From NCBI GenBank assembly GCA_009760855.2, contig WPIO01000010.1, positions 1,224,001-1,288,000 on the forward strand: a stretch of 64,000 nucleotides of DNA, read 5' to 3'. The DNA is from Cristatella mucedo (lineage: Eukaryota > Bryozoa > Phylactolaemata > Cristatellidae). The notes under the pieces are model-generated. The model ran no database searches, was not told the DNA's origin, and saw nothing but the letters and a program-made list of their open reading frames with translations. Shown in pieces: positions 1 to 11,475 of this stretch (position 1 is the stretch's first letter; the number at the start of each line of letters is the position of its first letter). The translations under genes were made by a program, and so were the position numbers.

Positions 1-1640
1 AGGCCTACCGTAGCTCTTGCACTAATGCCACCTACAGCCAAACGACAGGACCAGCCGCGCCATCTAGGCCGAGAGCCTTTTAGCAAGCGTTTCGTCAGAA
101 AGTCGACTCCACAGGTGACACTGTCCGTGCGGAGCGACAGGACGAGCGTGCAAAGCGCAGCGGCTCAAACCAACAAGCGGCTCAAACAGCACAAAGCCGA
201 GCAGCTCGAGACGCATTCTAACGCACCTAACGGACAGGCGCTTGGAGGCCGCCGGAGAGAGTAAGCAAGCGGCAACTCAGCCAACCAGCGAGCGCGCTCG
301 AGGGCAGACGGGCAGAGCCCGAGTAGACGTTTCTGCTCTGCAGCCTCCTAGCGCCCTAGCCGCCTACGAACGAACGAGCGAGCGAGCGAGCGGCAGAGCG
401 AGAGAAGTCGGCGTGCGCGCGTCCGGCCAAACGAACGAAACTCGGGGCGCTCGCCTCAGGCCCGGCGCTCAGGGCCTGAGGCGAGCGGCCGTTCGAGCTG
501 CTTCTCCAGACGGATGCGCAGCAGCGCAGCGCCGCTCTGCGCCAGCAGCGCTGGAGCTACTGCTCGGCTCGATTCGGAGCCGAGGACATTGACCCTGCCG
601 AAGAACCTGCCGAAGAACCGGCGGCGTACGCCCTACAGCCCACAGCGCCCGACTTAAGGCGCGTCGACGTCGACGGCGTGCAGACCGCCGCGGGGGGGGG
701 GGGGGCCAGTGCACGTCACCTTATCGTCAACCGCCTCCAAGTGCTTCCTCACCGGACGTTCGTCCTAGCTCTGCCTCCCGAGAGTGGAGAGCTTGAGCGC
801 GCCCCCTGCCGGCGCTCATTGGCGCGCCGCCGCTCACCTGTGGAAGCAAGCAGCACGCTCCTGCAAGTGCTTGATGTTGGGCAGTGGGTCCAGCCGCACC
901 GGAAATGCCCACGGACAGGCCAGCACGCCGGCCTTGGCGCCCTTCATTGCTGGGTGCGGCCGCTCAGCTACTGCGGGCCTTCACGTTCAGTGCGGGCCGC
1001 TGTGGACCACGCCGCGCTGCCCAGGTCTCCTCAAGCAGCGACGGCGGCGGCGGCTGCCGAGAGGCCCCGTACAAGGCCCGTCGAGCGCTGCCGAGCGGAG
1101 GCAACGGCGGCGGCAGCGAGCGGGCGGCCGAGCCGCTCCGACTGGAAGCCGCCCGGTCACTAATCCTATTGCGCCGCTCGCTCGCTAGCGCCAAAGAGCT
1201 CGCGCTTCGCGCGCGAGCTGGCAGTGCAAATTGACCGCCATTCTCCGGCGAGCTCGGTTCGGCCATTGTCACCTCGAAAGACCGGCGACAAAGGCGTGCG
1301 GTTTTCGACGAGGCGAGTGCGGCTCGAGCGCACTCTCGCTAGCTGGACCGACGGAGTGAGAGAGAGCGTGCATTAGTACGGCGGCAGCCACTCGCGAGTC
1401 GCCGACGCGGCGAAAGGGCTTCGCATTTCCAAGCCGCTTAGCACACAATGGCCACCCGGCCGTCGTATTGGCCGATAGCGTTCGCCTCGAGAGTCGGCGC
1501 CGCCCGCCGGCCTCAGCGCCAGCTCTCGAGGCGCGTCAGGCAGCCTAGCGTCGATCGACGGGCTCGCTCTCGCTCGTCCAAACGACACTCCTATTGCAGC
1601 ACGTCTTACGTACCTGCTCGCGAGATACCCCTCCAGCAGT
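1..1640. other. CpG-rich island, no gene model
   Basis: This stretch is GC-rich and dense in CpG, with short CGAG/GCGA motifs repeated many times. Several reading frames are open on both strands at once, which GC-rich DNA does by lack of AT-rich stop codons, so none of them is called as a gene. A run of 14 G lies at 692-705. The block could be a promoter region or 5' exon of a gene outside the window, but no signal peptide, conserved motif or convincing splice pair was seen. Confidence 0.4.
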
Positions 1641-1704
1641 TGGAGTAAATTTTAAGAAGAGCCTCCTCTGTTATTTTGGGAGAATGTCAGGGATAGATAG
1701 AGCA

Positions 1705-1711
1705 GCGAGTG

Positions 1712-1782
<71 letters not shown>

Positions 1783-2005
1783 CAGACAGACATATAGACA
1801 GAGAGAGAGAGAGAGAGATACACACACAGAGACACACAGAGAGGGTCAGACGGAGGGACACAGAGAGAGGGGCAGGCAGGCAGACACAGAGAGGGAGACA
1901 GACAGACAAATAGACGGACAGACAGGGAGGTGGAGGGACAGACAGAGAAAAAGAGAGGGAGATTACGACTGAGACAGAGATGGGAGAGAGAGAGAGACAG
2001 AGAGA
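1705..2005. repeat. (GA)n / GACA microsatellite
   Basis: About 70 bases of nearly pure GA (1705-1776) pass into a degenerate mix of GAGACA, CAGACAGA and GGGA words to about 2005. The low-complexity Arg/Glu and Ser/Leu/Cys reading frames on the two strands are artefacts of the repeat. Confidence 0.95.
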
Positions 2006-3010
2006 CGGTTATCTCTGGGATGATCATGCTCGAAAGATCTTGAATGCGAGAGCTAATGATAGGAAGCAGCTGTATAGGGCAATGGCAGACTGGTAAGTTT
2101 CGGCAAAAAGCCTAGACCATCCCCTCCGCCGAGCACAGCGCTTACTTTGAGCAGTTCAATCGTTTCGTACGGCGACAAGCGGCCTTATCGCCCCGCTCAT
2201 GCCTCCAAACGCTTCCAAACAAGTTCGCGAGCGAACGAACGTATGCGTCGCCGTCTGTCACTTCCTCAAACTCCGCAGACTAAGAGAGTCCTGCGCTAGA
2301 GACTTTGTACCGTCGCGCACTCAAAGCCTGACCAGCGTTCGGGCTGCATACGGGAGCTGGCAGACTTCGCCTCGTGCAACAAAGAGACTGTAATGTGTAG
2401 TGAGCTAGCTCTCTGAACGCTGCAAACAGTAACGACACTGCACTCCAAATCCCGCGAGCGTCACCAAGGGCCACGGCGAAGCAGCAAAAGATACGAAGTC
2501 ATTGAAAGTCTTGGTACAATTTTCTGTATACAACAGCTGGCACGGCAGGCGTCAGCCCTCGTTACAAGCTAGCACCAGCTCATGCTCAGCACCCGGAAGC
2601 AATGACCGGCATGCCGCTTCCCGAAGACAGCCATTTCCGTTAGGCTATCCCTCCAGGGGAGGTCAGATACAGGCCAGGTCATATGGCATGCTTATGTCAC
2701 GCATTCCGATGACTAAACGTCGCGTACCTCATTAGCCTCGCCCTGTCGCGGCCATTGCACAAGCTCGCTTCAGTTCACAGTCGGCTGCCGACCTCCGGGT
2801 TCGCGTAGCGTAGCGGCAGAGTGGAAACAGCGAGCGGGCGGGTGGGTAGGGAATGGCTCGCTCGCGTAGGACGGGATCTGCCGTCGGAGAGAAGAGGCTG
2901 CTGCACACGCACGCAGCCAGCGCGGAAGTGAGTACCTCTGTCTAGAACCCCCTGTCAGCACGAGCTTCAGTCGCCAACGGTCTTCAAGTGAACGGAGGGA
3001 ACGGCTGATT
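2006..3010. other. Unannotated spacer
   Basis: Mixed composition, becoming CpG-rich after about 2760. No recognisable gene, RNA or repeat was seen. Confidence 0.3.
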
Positions 3011-3148
3011 TTGAGTTGCCCCGACACGCCCGACGACAATCAACTCAAGAGCGCGTCGCACGCGACAGCGAGCGACGGGTCAAGTTAGCGGCGGATTCGG
3101 CTCGCCATTCCGTCGAAGCGGGAGAAAGGCAAAGTAACGGTGGTGAAA

Positions 3149-3315
3149 TGCCAGCTCGAGAATTCTGCGAAACATCCGTAGTCGAGCGAGTCAGCGACGG
3201 AGTGCAGCGAGGCGCTTCGGACAGCGACAGCGATAGTCGGAGCGACAGTGGTAGTGCTGTGAGCGCTGTCGCTCCTAGTTCGCGACCTCCCGCAAGGTTC
3301 GATGTAGCACTCTGA
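3149..3315 (+). CDS. Weak candidate ORF, Ser/Asp-rich
   Basis: An open frame starts at an ATG preceded by GTGAA and ends at TGA, giving about 55 residues. It contains an acidic serine stretch (SDSDSDSRSDSGS) followed by an Ala/Ser/Pro-rich tail. The frame is also open upstream to about 3016. Such SD-rich stretches occur in nuclear proteins, but the local GC-rich sequence with GACAGCGA repeats could produce the pattern by chance. No domain is recognised and no splice partner is visible. Confidence 0.18.
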
Positions 3316-3319
3316 AGAC

Positions 3320-4728
3320 GTGGCGTGCGGTGGCTATGGAGATGCAAAGTGTGCGACTCAAGGGCTAAGACAATTGACGAATGTGATGTGCATTCGCAAT
3401 TAGAGTTGAACAGAACATTGAGAAACTATGGGTAGCTAACAGTCAGTTTCAACTTAGCAGCAGTCGTTACTCACTCACAGAGAGAGTGGAGCCTTGGTTT
3501 ACGTGCAGCTCAAGTCAGAGGGGTGGGCTGCTCCAGCAAAACAAACCACCCTCTGACTCAGAGGTGCCACTTTCATCCAGAGCGGCCACATTGAGTTCCG
3601 CTTTCGACTTTATCACTAATGCTGCAACCTCAAGAATGCATCAATTGAATTACTTCCTGCTCGGAATAGTGAAGATGGAGGAATGCCTATGCACATTTGC
3701 CAGCACATTTGAGGTGTGGCTTCTTACTCGCGCTCACACGGCTGCAGCAGGACCAGCTGTTGAACTTGCCTAGCGAACTGACACGTCGAGAGAGCGCCTC
3801 CGTCTGACAGCCTACGAGAAAGGGGAGAGGAAAAATTTTTTAAGATTAACTCAACACGCTGCTAAACTTGGGCGACCTACGATTTCAAACGCAGGCAGTC
3901 ACCTAAAGACTTGAAAATTCAGCTGCGACGATCCCAAATTCTCTAGCCCGAACCAGAGCGAGACCAAATGGGAAAGATGTGCGTTTTAAGCATGCAGCAG
4001 CACCTCCCCAACGAAATCAACAGATAACAGATGACAGTTGTCGACGGCTGGGCACGACAGCTGGAGAGCTGAGCCTAGCATGCTGTCGTAGCCAAACACC
4101 CGCCACAACAGGCCATTGCAGGCCCGCACACAGTAGCTGCGGGATCAGGCAGCACGCGCAGTAGAAGCCTGACTGACGATCAGGACCAAGACTTCGTGAA
4201 ATGTGCTCCATCATCTGTCGGTCTTTAGGCCGATATTTTATATTTTCAATGATTTGCTGACATTCCCCGCCATCCACCAAAATTCACTCTAGTTAAGCGA
4301 AAATCAACTAGAAATCGGCGGTGTAAAGCTCGTAGTTTAAGCTAATGTAATAGAATATGCTCTTTACAATGCAACCCCTGTCACATATGCCCCTAAGTTT
4401 TCTTGTTCTCATGCAAGTGATCTGCAACGATGCTAGCCACTACAGCAATCCACTATAACCCACCTGAATACGCCTTAAATCTAATGGAAATCCATTGAGC
4501 GAAGCTTCAATTTTATTGCATATAAAACTATGCTCTTGTTCAAGTGGGCCAATATCGCTATCCACCACCAGGGACGTTTCGGTAGCCGGCAACGATTACG
4601 GTAATAAGCAAGCTCTACCTCAAACGAACCCCCATCTCTGTACTAGACAAACAGCCCTTAACATTGTTTTTTCGTCAACCAGTTGAAGTCGTAAACCTAA
4701 TCGTAGTATGATCGGACCTATCTAAACC
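3320..4728. other. Unannotated spacer
   Basis: Ordinary mixed-composition intergenic or intronic DNA. I see no gene, RNA or repeat that can be supported. Confidence 0.3.
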
Positions 4729-4905
4729 TGGTGAGCCGTAATGGCTCACTTTGTAAGGCGGTCGCTTTTCACGACCTCGGCCCCGAGGTCGTGGGTTCGA
4801 ATCCTGTGGTGGGCGATCCTTTATCGCCACTGCAAGCTGTGGTGATAGCCGTCAAGGCTCTTCTGCCGCTATACAAAAAGAATCTGTTAAATCAGCTAGT
4901 ATTCT
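4729..4905 (+). mobile_element. SINE-A copy, tRNA-derived
   Basis: The head resembles a tRNA gene: an A-box-like TGGCTCACTTTGTAAGG is followed by a perfect B box, GGTTCGAATCC, at 4794-4804. Between the boxes is a perfect 11-bp inverted repeat with a 2-nt loop (4770-4793), longer than a normal anticodon arm. The body (GCGATCC...CTGCAAGC...GCTCTTCTGCCGCTATAC) recurs in at least four other places in the window, and the 3' end is CTGTTAAATCAGCTAG. The element has no coding capacity and would need a LINE enzyme to move. This is the best-preserved copy. Confidence 0.85.
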
Positions 4906-5625
4906 TTTTAAACACTTTTCCATATTGGATACCGAAGATACAAATCTTGTGAAGGTCTTCAATCCTTTGAAGCTTCCCTGCTGCTACGGGCTTACGTACC
5001 TGACGAAGGGCGGACGGACATAAAAGAACTTTTATATTGCTCGACGATAGGTAACATTGGCATTTACCACAAGTCTCGAGTCACTGTGGAGGGCCAGTCA
5101 TTCAGGTCAAACTTATCCGTACTGAATTTCTTGATATGCCCATGTTCGGGTTATGCTTTTTTGTTTCTTGCTACTTCGCGAGAAGCAGATCACAGAACCA
5201 GTTCCCTATTTCTCACCGAGAGCAGCTGTAAAAAGCTTCGCGAAATTCGGTTGAGTGCATTTTAAAACCTGGAAACTTGCCCTCAACGTATAAAGTCTAC
5301 ACGACATGACCGCGCCTGCTCAGTAACTCCGGAAGTGCTATAAATACACTGCAATTAAGCTCAATCTCTGGTTGCCGTAAAATCTGCACGCTCGCAGGCT
5401 TTCACGAAATGAATGAATAGCGCACTGCTTCACTTCGGCCCAGCACCCTTGTGGGCAAACAGGGGGCAGACCGTGCAGACTGCAAGCACACTGTAGCCCA
5501 CCCATAAAGGCCCGCTTTGGTCTCTTTCAGGCTCGCACAATGAGCCGCTGCTCTGCAGAATGCTGCTCGGCAATTTGAACACAATTAGCTAGCCTCGGCA
5601 CTAAAGGGCCCCCTAGCCGGCCGGC
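4906..5625. other. Unannotated spacer
   Basis: AT-richer DNA lying beyond the splice donor of the minus-strand exon at 5630. If that exon is real this would be intron sequence. Nothing else is recognised. Confidence 0.3.
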
Positions 5626-5629
5626 TTAC

Positions 5630-6371
5630 CAGAGGACGCCGGCTGAGGCCACCTTGGCAAGAACAGGACGACCTGCATCGGTTGCAGCTGCTGCTTCGGC
5701 AGCTGCCTCGGACGACACGGGTTGTTGCTGTAGCTGTAGCTGTTGCTGCTGCTGTCGCAGCTCTGTTGGCTGCGAGCGTCCCTGATGTCTATGCGAGCCT
5801 GACGTCACCCGCTGCTTGCAGTAAGCCACGGCGTAGAGGCGAGTCTCAAGCCTCGTGGAGGCAGCCCCGCTGGTCTTCGGTCGCCGCGGCAGGCCGGGCA
5901 GCAGTGCAGGATACCAGCATTCACTCGGGTCGCCGCCGCCGCCGCCAGCGATACCGGTCGCCTCCTGTCCGCTGCTGGTGTGCCGGCCAGCGAAGCTTGG
6001 GAACTCGGAGGCGAGCGCTTCTAGTCCACAGGCTGACAGCATCAGCTGCTCTGCCGCTTGCGTCTGCTGGCGCTGACCGAGCCGACAGTCGGCAGCCCCG
6101 GCGGCTCGGCCGACTGCCTGAGCCGCCAAGCCGCTGCTGACGGTGCGATGCTGCTGCTGCTGCTGCTGCCACCGCTGCTGCTGCTGGCGGAGAGCGTTCT
6201 TCACCACGGCGCTCCTCTTGGAGAGTTGACGGTTCGTCGCGGCATTCAGCAGCTGCTTTGTTTCCGGGTCATCGTGGAGAGGCTCCCAGGTTCGATCCTT
6301 CACCGAGGCTGCCGATGCGCACCTCGCTGGCCCGCCGGCAGCCGGCATTCGACGGGGGGGGGGGCTGTTGT
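5630..6371 (-). CDS. Poly-Gln exon of unrecognised protein
   Basis: A minus-strand frame is open for about 245 codons, running past its first Met (6348-6346) to a stop created only by the splice donor: the sequence reads CTCTG|GTAAGC with the intron starting at 5629. The protein begins with PPP, then DRTWEPLHDDPETKQLL and SKRSAVVKNAL, followed by several Gln runs coded by CAG, a GGGGG stretch, and an Ala-rich end (AAAEAAAATDAG). Such poly-Q/poly-A exons are typical of transcription regulators, but I do not recognise the family. The acceptor is uncertain: AG at 6372 or 6365 is possible, though the pyrimidine tract is poor. A G11 run (6354-6364 on +) lies at its start. The opposite frame is open too, but lacks splice signals. 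Confidence 0.45.
6158..6186. repeat. (CTG/CAG)n trinucleotide repeat
   Basis: An interrupted CTG run on the + strand, read as CAG (Gln) codons by the minus-strand exon. It is flanked by further CTG-rich stretches at 5690-5765 and 6485-6530. Confidence 0.8.
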
Positions 6372-6375
6372 CTGA

Positions 6376-6546
6376 AGCTCACAGCTCGACGACGCTCCGT
6401 CTACGGCCACTTGGCGTCAGCGGCTTGACGTCACGTATAAGCTGCACCAGGATCGGCCTCCCCGGCTGTGCCCATGCTGCTGCCGGAGGCTGCTGCTGGA
6501 GCAGCTACTGCTGCTGCGTCTGCTGCAGAGCCGCCAGCTCTCCGCG
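6376..6546 (-). CDS. Possible upstream part of poly-Q coding region
   Basis: Continuing in the same minus-strand frame gives GELAALQQTQQQ, a TAG, then LLQQQPPAAAWAQPGRPILV and QLIRDVKPLTPSGRRRSVVE, a TGA, and then the exon above. The text between the stops looks like protein and is again Gln-rich. The TAG could be an acceptor (CAGTAG) and the TGA could lie in a GTGAGC donor. Alternatively both stops may be C-to-T changes from CAG and CGA, making this a decaying gene. The evidence does not decide. Confidence 0.25.
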
Positions 6547-7864
6547 TCACTGGCTGCCTGGTTCGCACGGCCTGCTTTCTCCCGAGGAGGTCGGGCTTGC
6601 CACCTGCCTAGAGTCGCGGGCACCGAGAAGGCAGGGCATGACACCTGTTTCCAAGGCAATCCAGCTGGCTGGAGGAGGGTCGGCGGCGTCCTGCCTTGCT
6701 GCAGGCCGGCCGGCAGTGGCTACCGGGGCAGTTCGTGCTGCAGCTGCAGCGTGTGTAAACTGATACGCGTGGGCCAGTAGGATTGCCTGGGGTTTATTGA
6801 CAGCCCACACTCCCCAGTGGCAACAGAAACAACAAAGCCGACTTGCATGTGCCGCACGGCTGTGAATAGATGCCCAGCTTTTTCTTTGACGGAGGCCGTT
6901 GACACGGAGCTTGGGGGTGAAAGCAGCCGGATTGCACTCGCTGCAAATGCATCGAGTGCACAGTTCCTGCTTTTAGCGGCCGATCGGTAATCGCTGGCGG
7001 CATTCAGAGAAGCCCTGCGTATCCGGGCAGGGCCACTCTACTGCCGAGTCGGGATATCGGAAGTCCTGGTTAGGATACTCAACCACCTTGGGCTGATCCA
7101 GGAGGAAGCCAGGGGCAATTTCGTGGCGGAGGGCGAGTTCAAGGCTCGGCGAATCCACGGCTTTATCCTATTCTGACAGCGGTTGCATACTGGTCGACCT
7201 GAATCCAGATGGCGGCAATAGCTGCCTAGTTTTTTTGAAACACGTGCGACAGTGCTGCTCAGCCACTGATGACCTCGATGGCTACGGTGGGTTGACCGAG
7301 CGTAGCATTATTTAAGAATATAACTCACATTCTCTTCAGCGAAGTAGGGTATCGGAATTAGCTGCTTAGAAATGCCTTCTGTCCAATGACGCATTACATA
7401 CGCAATTGATCAATTATAGCTCTCCTGCTTCCAGCCAATTTAATGCTGCAGTTAGCCATTTTATCGGAATAGGCTATCCTAACACACGAGTCTCACAAAA
7501 CGCGGGTTTACATGCAGACTGCATCGTGATTTTTTATAGGGTCCAAGATGCAAACAAATATTGAAGCAAGCAAATCATTCCGCCATTCTGCATCAGGAAT
7601 CAGCTACAACAAAAATGGCATGCCTAAGTATGCATCATGTCTGAGACTCGTCGTGTCTTTTTAGTCCTGTTTGTGTTGAGGAAGCCTCGAAACAAGTATT
7701 AGTTTTTCTAGAAGATCTGAATCATAAAGTTGGTGTAATCTTTGAATGTCAGCCTTACAGATCATTTTGAATTTCCCTGTCTTCGGCTCAGTAAGCCCTT
7801 TGCAATGCTGTAGTGCTAACTAGCAGAGTGTCATACATTTTTCATCTTTTAGTTTTCATCGGCT
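6547..7864. other. Unannotated spacer
   Basis: GC-rich to about 7150, then AT-richer. Scattered ORFs under 90 codons have no recognisable content. Confidence 0.3.
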
Positions 7865-8045
7865 TCTTGGTTTGACCCAGTAGTTAAGATGCTCGCTTTT
7901 GACAACCGAGATCAAGGTTTGACGTTCGAGTTCATGGGCTCGAGCTCCGTGACATACACGAAGCGCCTGAATAGAGATTACATTCTCTTAGGGCACTATG
8001 CGAACGAATTATATTTAAGATTCAAGTGCTATATTCTAGTATTGA
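7865..8045 (+). mobile_element. SINE-B copy, diverged
   Basis: The sequence reads TTGGTTTGACCCAGTAGTTAAG (an A-box region by comparison with other copies), a diverged B-box region around GGGCTCGAGC, then CGAAGCGCCTGAATAGAGAT and a TTCTCTTAGGGC tail that matches SINE-B at 18440-18565 and the reverse complement of 23410-23575. The tail resembles the 3' end of LINE-A. Confidence 0.7.
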
Positions 8046-8995
8046 TCACCATACCGATGAATATAAAATTAGAGTTGGTTGTTATTCATAGGGAAGAAGA
8101 GCTATCAAATTATTACGCTGCTGTCTATATGAGAATGAAGATGAGTAAACCAAACTAGCTGAATCGCTACAGGTAACTATGGATACTTCAATGGATGCCT
8201 ATAACCAAATCAGGATTTGGCTATTGGTATATGACACCGCATGTTAAAATTAGCTCAAGCATTATGCTTGCACCATATTAGTTTCCATTTTAATGGCACT
8301 ATTAACTCATTTGATCTACAAAAAGAACGACATACACTGCATTAACTTCTTGGGCAGCTAGAGGTTGATCGTACGTGCCATTACGCTGCCGCTCGAGGGC
8401 TAAGCCGACCAGCATTGGCGGAGTACTGGACTCGTTGTACAACTGTTGCGAATATGCAGGCAGAGAATCAGCGAAAAATCAGCTACCTAACCAGAGATAC
8501 GCCTCTCATTGGGCATTACGTTTCTCTTCTGCACGCTGCCGTTAACGTACCAAACACTTTAATATCTGGTTTACGGTAATAACATACACTTTTGTTATAA
8601 ACGTATGGCCTGCAGCAAACAGGTAAGCATTCAAAAATGTCAAGGCACGTCGAAAGCTAAACCATTCACTAGATGCTGGTAATCATCTCTGCTTTTTAGA
8701 AATTCCTTCACGGCACGAGTATCTTATTACAGACTCAGTACCGGCACTTCCATTGAATCAGGAGCATGAGGATTAGTGCATTCACTAGACTTCTATTGCA
8801 GTTCAGTTATTGCGTGCTTTAGGGATATTTCCTTACTTGCAGAACATATGAGTAGCTGCCATATATTAATGTCACTCGCTTTTGCAGCAGAAAATAGTTT
8901 CGCTTAATAAAGTGTATGCACTTTTGAAATGGCAGAGGACAGTTGCCCGTAGCTCACTCTTTACAGCGATCCTGACCTGGTGATCATTAACATAG
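8046..8995. other. AT-rich spacer
   Basis: AT-rich DNA with no supported gene or repeat. Confidence 0.3.
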
Positions 8996-8997
8996 TT

Positions 8998-9330
8998 AGA
9001 GGGACAGATATAGATAGACGGACGGATGGACGGCGAGACGGGTGGATGGATGGACGGACGGACGGACGGACGGACGGGCGGGCGGACGGACGGACGGGCG
9101 GGCTGGCGGACGGACGAACGGAAGGATGGATGGATCGATAGATGGATGTATGTATAGATGGATTGAAAGAAAGAGAGAGAGAGAGGGGAGAGAGAGAGAG
9201 AGGGAGAGAGAGAGAGAAATGGAGAGAGGGAGAAATTTAAAGACCTTGGGAGCTAGGGAACTAGAGGCCAATAAAGTACTCAAGGGAGCAAATGAGAGAG
9301 AGAAAGAGAGAGAGAAAGAAATAGATAACT
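8998..9330. repeat. GGAC/GGAT minisatellite followed by GA-rich tract
   Basis: Tetranucleotide words GGAC, GGGC and GGAT are tandemly repeated from about 9015 to 9165, followed by a GAGA/GGGA tract broken near 9235-9290 and resuming to about 9330. Both strands show long low-complexity ORFs that are repeat artefacts. Confidence 0.95.
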
Positions 9331-10480
9331 TGACAGATGGAAATCTAGCCATCAAATGAACCTGAGCAAGCGCACGAGAGCGAGAAAAAAACCGATGGAA
9401 GCATGCTGTGCGATTGGCGAAGGGCTGTGCAAAGTTTAAGTCACCGGCTGTTTAGGTAATCGTTAGTCGCATAATTCTCCATGTCAGACTGTGCTTTCTA
9501 CTAGTCACTAAGTTAAGGCGACGATATCAAGCAGCTGTTCATCGATGTTGTATTAACCGGGCTCAGAAAGCCTTTCCCCTACGTCTGTCCATTGCGTAGC
9601 AGTACGATTGAGCATGGCCGCTACGGCTGGCATTTATTGCACAGTTATTAAGTAAATTTGTATCCATTAGATTAATTTGTCTTGGAAGCAGAAATCTTAA
9701 TAGCGATATTTCTCATAATAACCCGGGCCAGGCTGACTTTGCTAGGATTGCTGGTTTCTGAGTATTGGTCATTTGATACTTGCCTCCGAGATGCTCGAGT
9801 ACGCTGGGGTCGACTGTCAGGGTCGACTCTCAGGCTGCCTAGGTTACGCATTTCCAAGGAATCCATAGAAGAAGCTGCCTTTCCAGAATTCATTCGGTGA
9901 AGTACAGTACTGCTATTTAAACCTGAACAAATGAATTGTCTGCTCAGCAGTTCCCGAATGCTAAGCCTTCAGCAAGGAGAATAGCTATTTCGCTAGTTCG
10001 ACGGCTCGCAGCCATCCTAGAGTTCCATCGAGCACCGGAAGCTTCAACCGCTTCGGTGGTACTATTGGTGCCAAAACCTCATGTGATCATATACGAAAGA
10101 TTAATTCCAGAAAGTGGAAACTTTCCTCGGCAAGTGGTTGGTATACACCTGGAGCACTGTTTGTTTTTATCAATTGCTCTCTCTTTTCACAAATTATAAT
10201 CTTTTCATATAATCTTTTCTATCCTTCAGGAAATTGACTTGATGATAGTGGCAAGTTTCTACTGTTGTTTCGAAATCGGCATTACTAAAGGAGGTTGCTC
10301 CAGCAATGCTTAATTTTAACAATTTTGTGGATTTTAAAACTAACTACACCGATCAAACGTTAGTTATATCTGCCCTATATATACATGTGTGTGTGTGTAT
10401 GTGTGTGTGTGCACCAGATATATTTTATATGTACAATAATAAAAGTTGAAAGTAAAATATAAATGGCGTATTGCTAATTC
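9331..10480. other. Unannotated spacer with short GT repeat
   Basis: Mixed-composition DNA. A short (GT)n lies at about 10385-10413. No gene is supported. Confidence 0.3.
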
Positions 10481-10484
10481 AACA

Positions 10485-10675
10485 GCCTTTAAATACCAGT
10501 TTTGGAAGACCATTAGGGATATCACTCCCAGTTGCACTGGGGAATTTAGAGTTTCCTGACAACATAACTACATCGTCCGCCAGGGCGCTGACCGATTGAG
10601 GGACTCCGACAAGTTGTAAGCTGGAATCCTGCATGGTGCCAGAGAGTCTGACCACCGGCTCCGTCGCCAGATATG
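10485..10675 (-). mobile_element. SINE-C-like element
   Basis: The segment starts with AACAGCCTTTAAATACC and carries GACCATTAGGGATATCACTC and CAGTTGCACTGGG, followed by a tRNA-like section. The pattern (AACAGCC... ggcTAT/CATCA...TTGCAGTGG) is a diverged version of the SINE-A body read on the reverse strand. It is related to the next entry but clearly older than the SINE-A copies elsewhere. Confidence 0.4.
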
Positions 10676-10764
10676 ATAAAATTTGAAAAATGAAAAAGGA
10701 AAAATATATATAATAAAATTTGAAAGTAAAAGTATAATTAATTTACCACTGAGTCAGTCGCATC

Positions 10765-10862
10765 TTTGTACAGCAGTGCTGAAAGGCCATTAGGGTCATC
10801 AATCCCACTTGCAGTGGGTTAGTTAAGAATTGCCTGGAGCACGACTTGAAGGTCCCATGACA
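10765..10862 (-). mobile_element. SINE-C-like fragment
   Basis: GGCCATTAGGGTCATCAATCC followed by CACTTGCAGTGGGTTAG parallels the segment at 10530-10560. It is a second, truncated copy that abuts the LINE-A fragment downstream. Confidence 0.4.
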
Positions 10863-11475
10863 TAGGTCAATCGTGCTCTTTATCTCTGCAATAAATAACT
10901 ATTGTGCGTCAGATTTGCATGGCAGCCATGCTTTCTGGCAGCCGTCGAGAGGACCTAGTGCTTTTACCACAGTCAGACCTAAAACTCCTAAGCTATCTCT
11001 CAGATCTGCTCCCCCACCAGGCCAAGCATCGCACCACCCGCCTTTCGGAATCCAAAAGTCTACCAGTACCTCGTACAAACCTCAAATCCTTTGGAGACCG
11101 TGCAGTTAGTTCGTATGCTCCCAAAGCCTGGAACTCCCTCCCGATTTGCATCAGAATATCCCTTGACTTGACCACATTTAAAAAGAACTTAAAAACACAC
11201 CTATTTAGGACAGCATTTAGTGGGTCCCTGTGATTCGTCCTTGATGTGCTTATGCGTGCTGACACTGTGCATGCTGCCACTAACCACATTTGCATGCTGA
11301 CCCTGTGCATGTCACCCCTAACCATGTTTTTTCATGCTGTTTATCAAGCATGCTATTACTCACCATTCAATTGCATTTCCCTTTGCAGCAAATTTAAAGT
11401 TCCAAGAAAGAGATTGAGTTCTCTGAGGGCGCTTTATCAAGTGCATTATTGTTATTATTATAAACTACTAGATTA
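10863..11475 (+). mobile_element. LINE-A 3' fragment (L2/CR1 group)
   Basis: An ORF at 10904-11233 encodes the typical C-terminus of L2/CR1-type LINE reverse transcriptase proteins: [19 protein letters not shown], then SYAPKAWNSLPICIR, LTTFKKNLKTHLFRTAF and a stop. A 3' UTR follows with the repeated TGACACTGTGCATG and TGACCCTGTGCATG words, a stem-loop AGAGA...TCTCT at 11409-11424, GGGCGCTTTATCAAGTGC and an ATT-type tail ending near 11465. The copy is 5'-truncated, as is usual for target-primed insertions. It is one of the youngest copies because this ORF segment is intact. Confidence 0.88.

Noticed and set aside
4794-4804. Functional tRNA gene
   Set aside because: The B box is perfect but the anticodon arm is replaced by an 11-bp hairpin and a SINE body follows, with further copies elsewhere.
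5682-6140. 152-codon + strand ORF with Ala/Val-rich start
   Set aside because: It is the complement of the CAG-rich minus-strand exon, which has a splice donor and better protein character.
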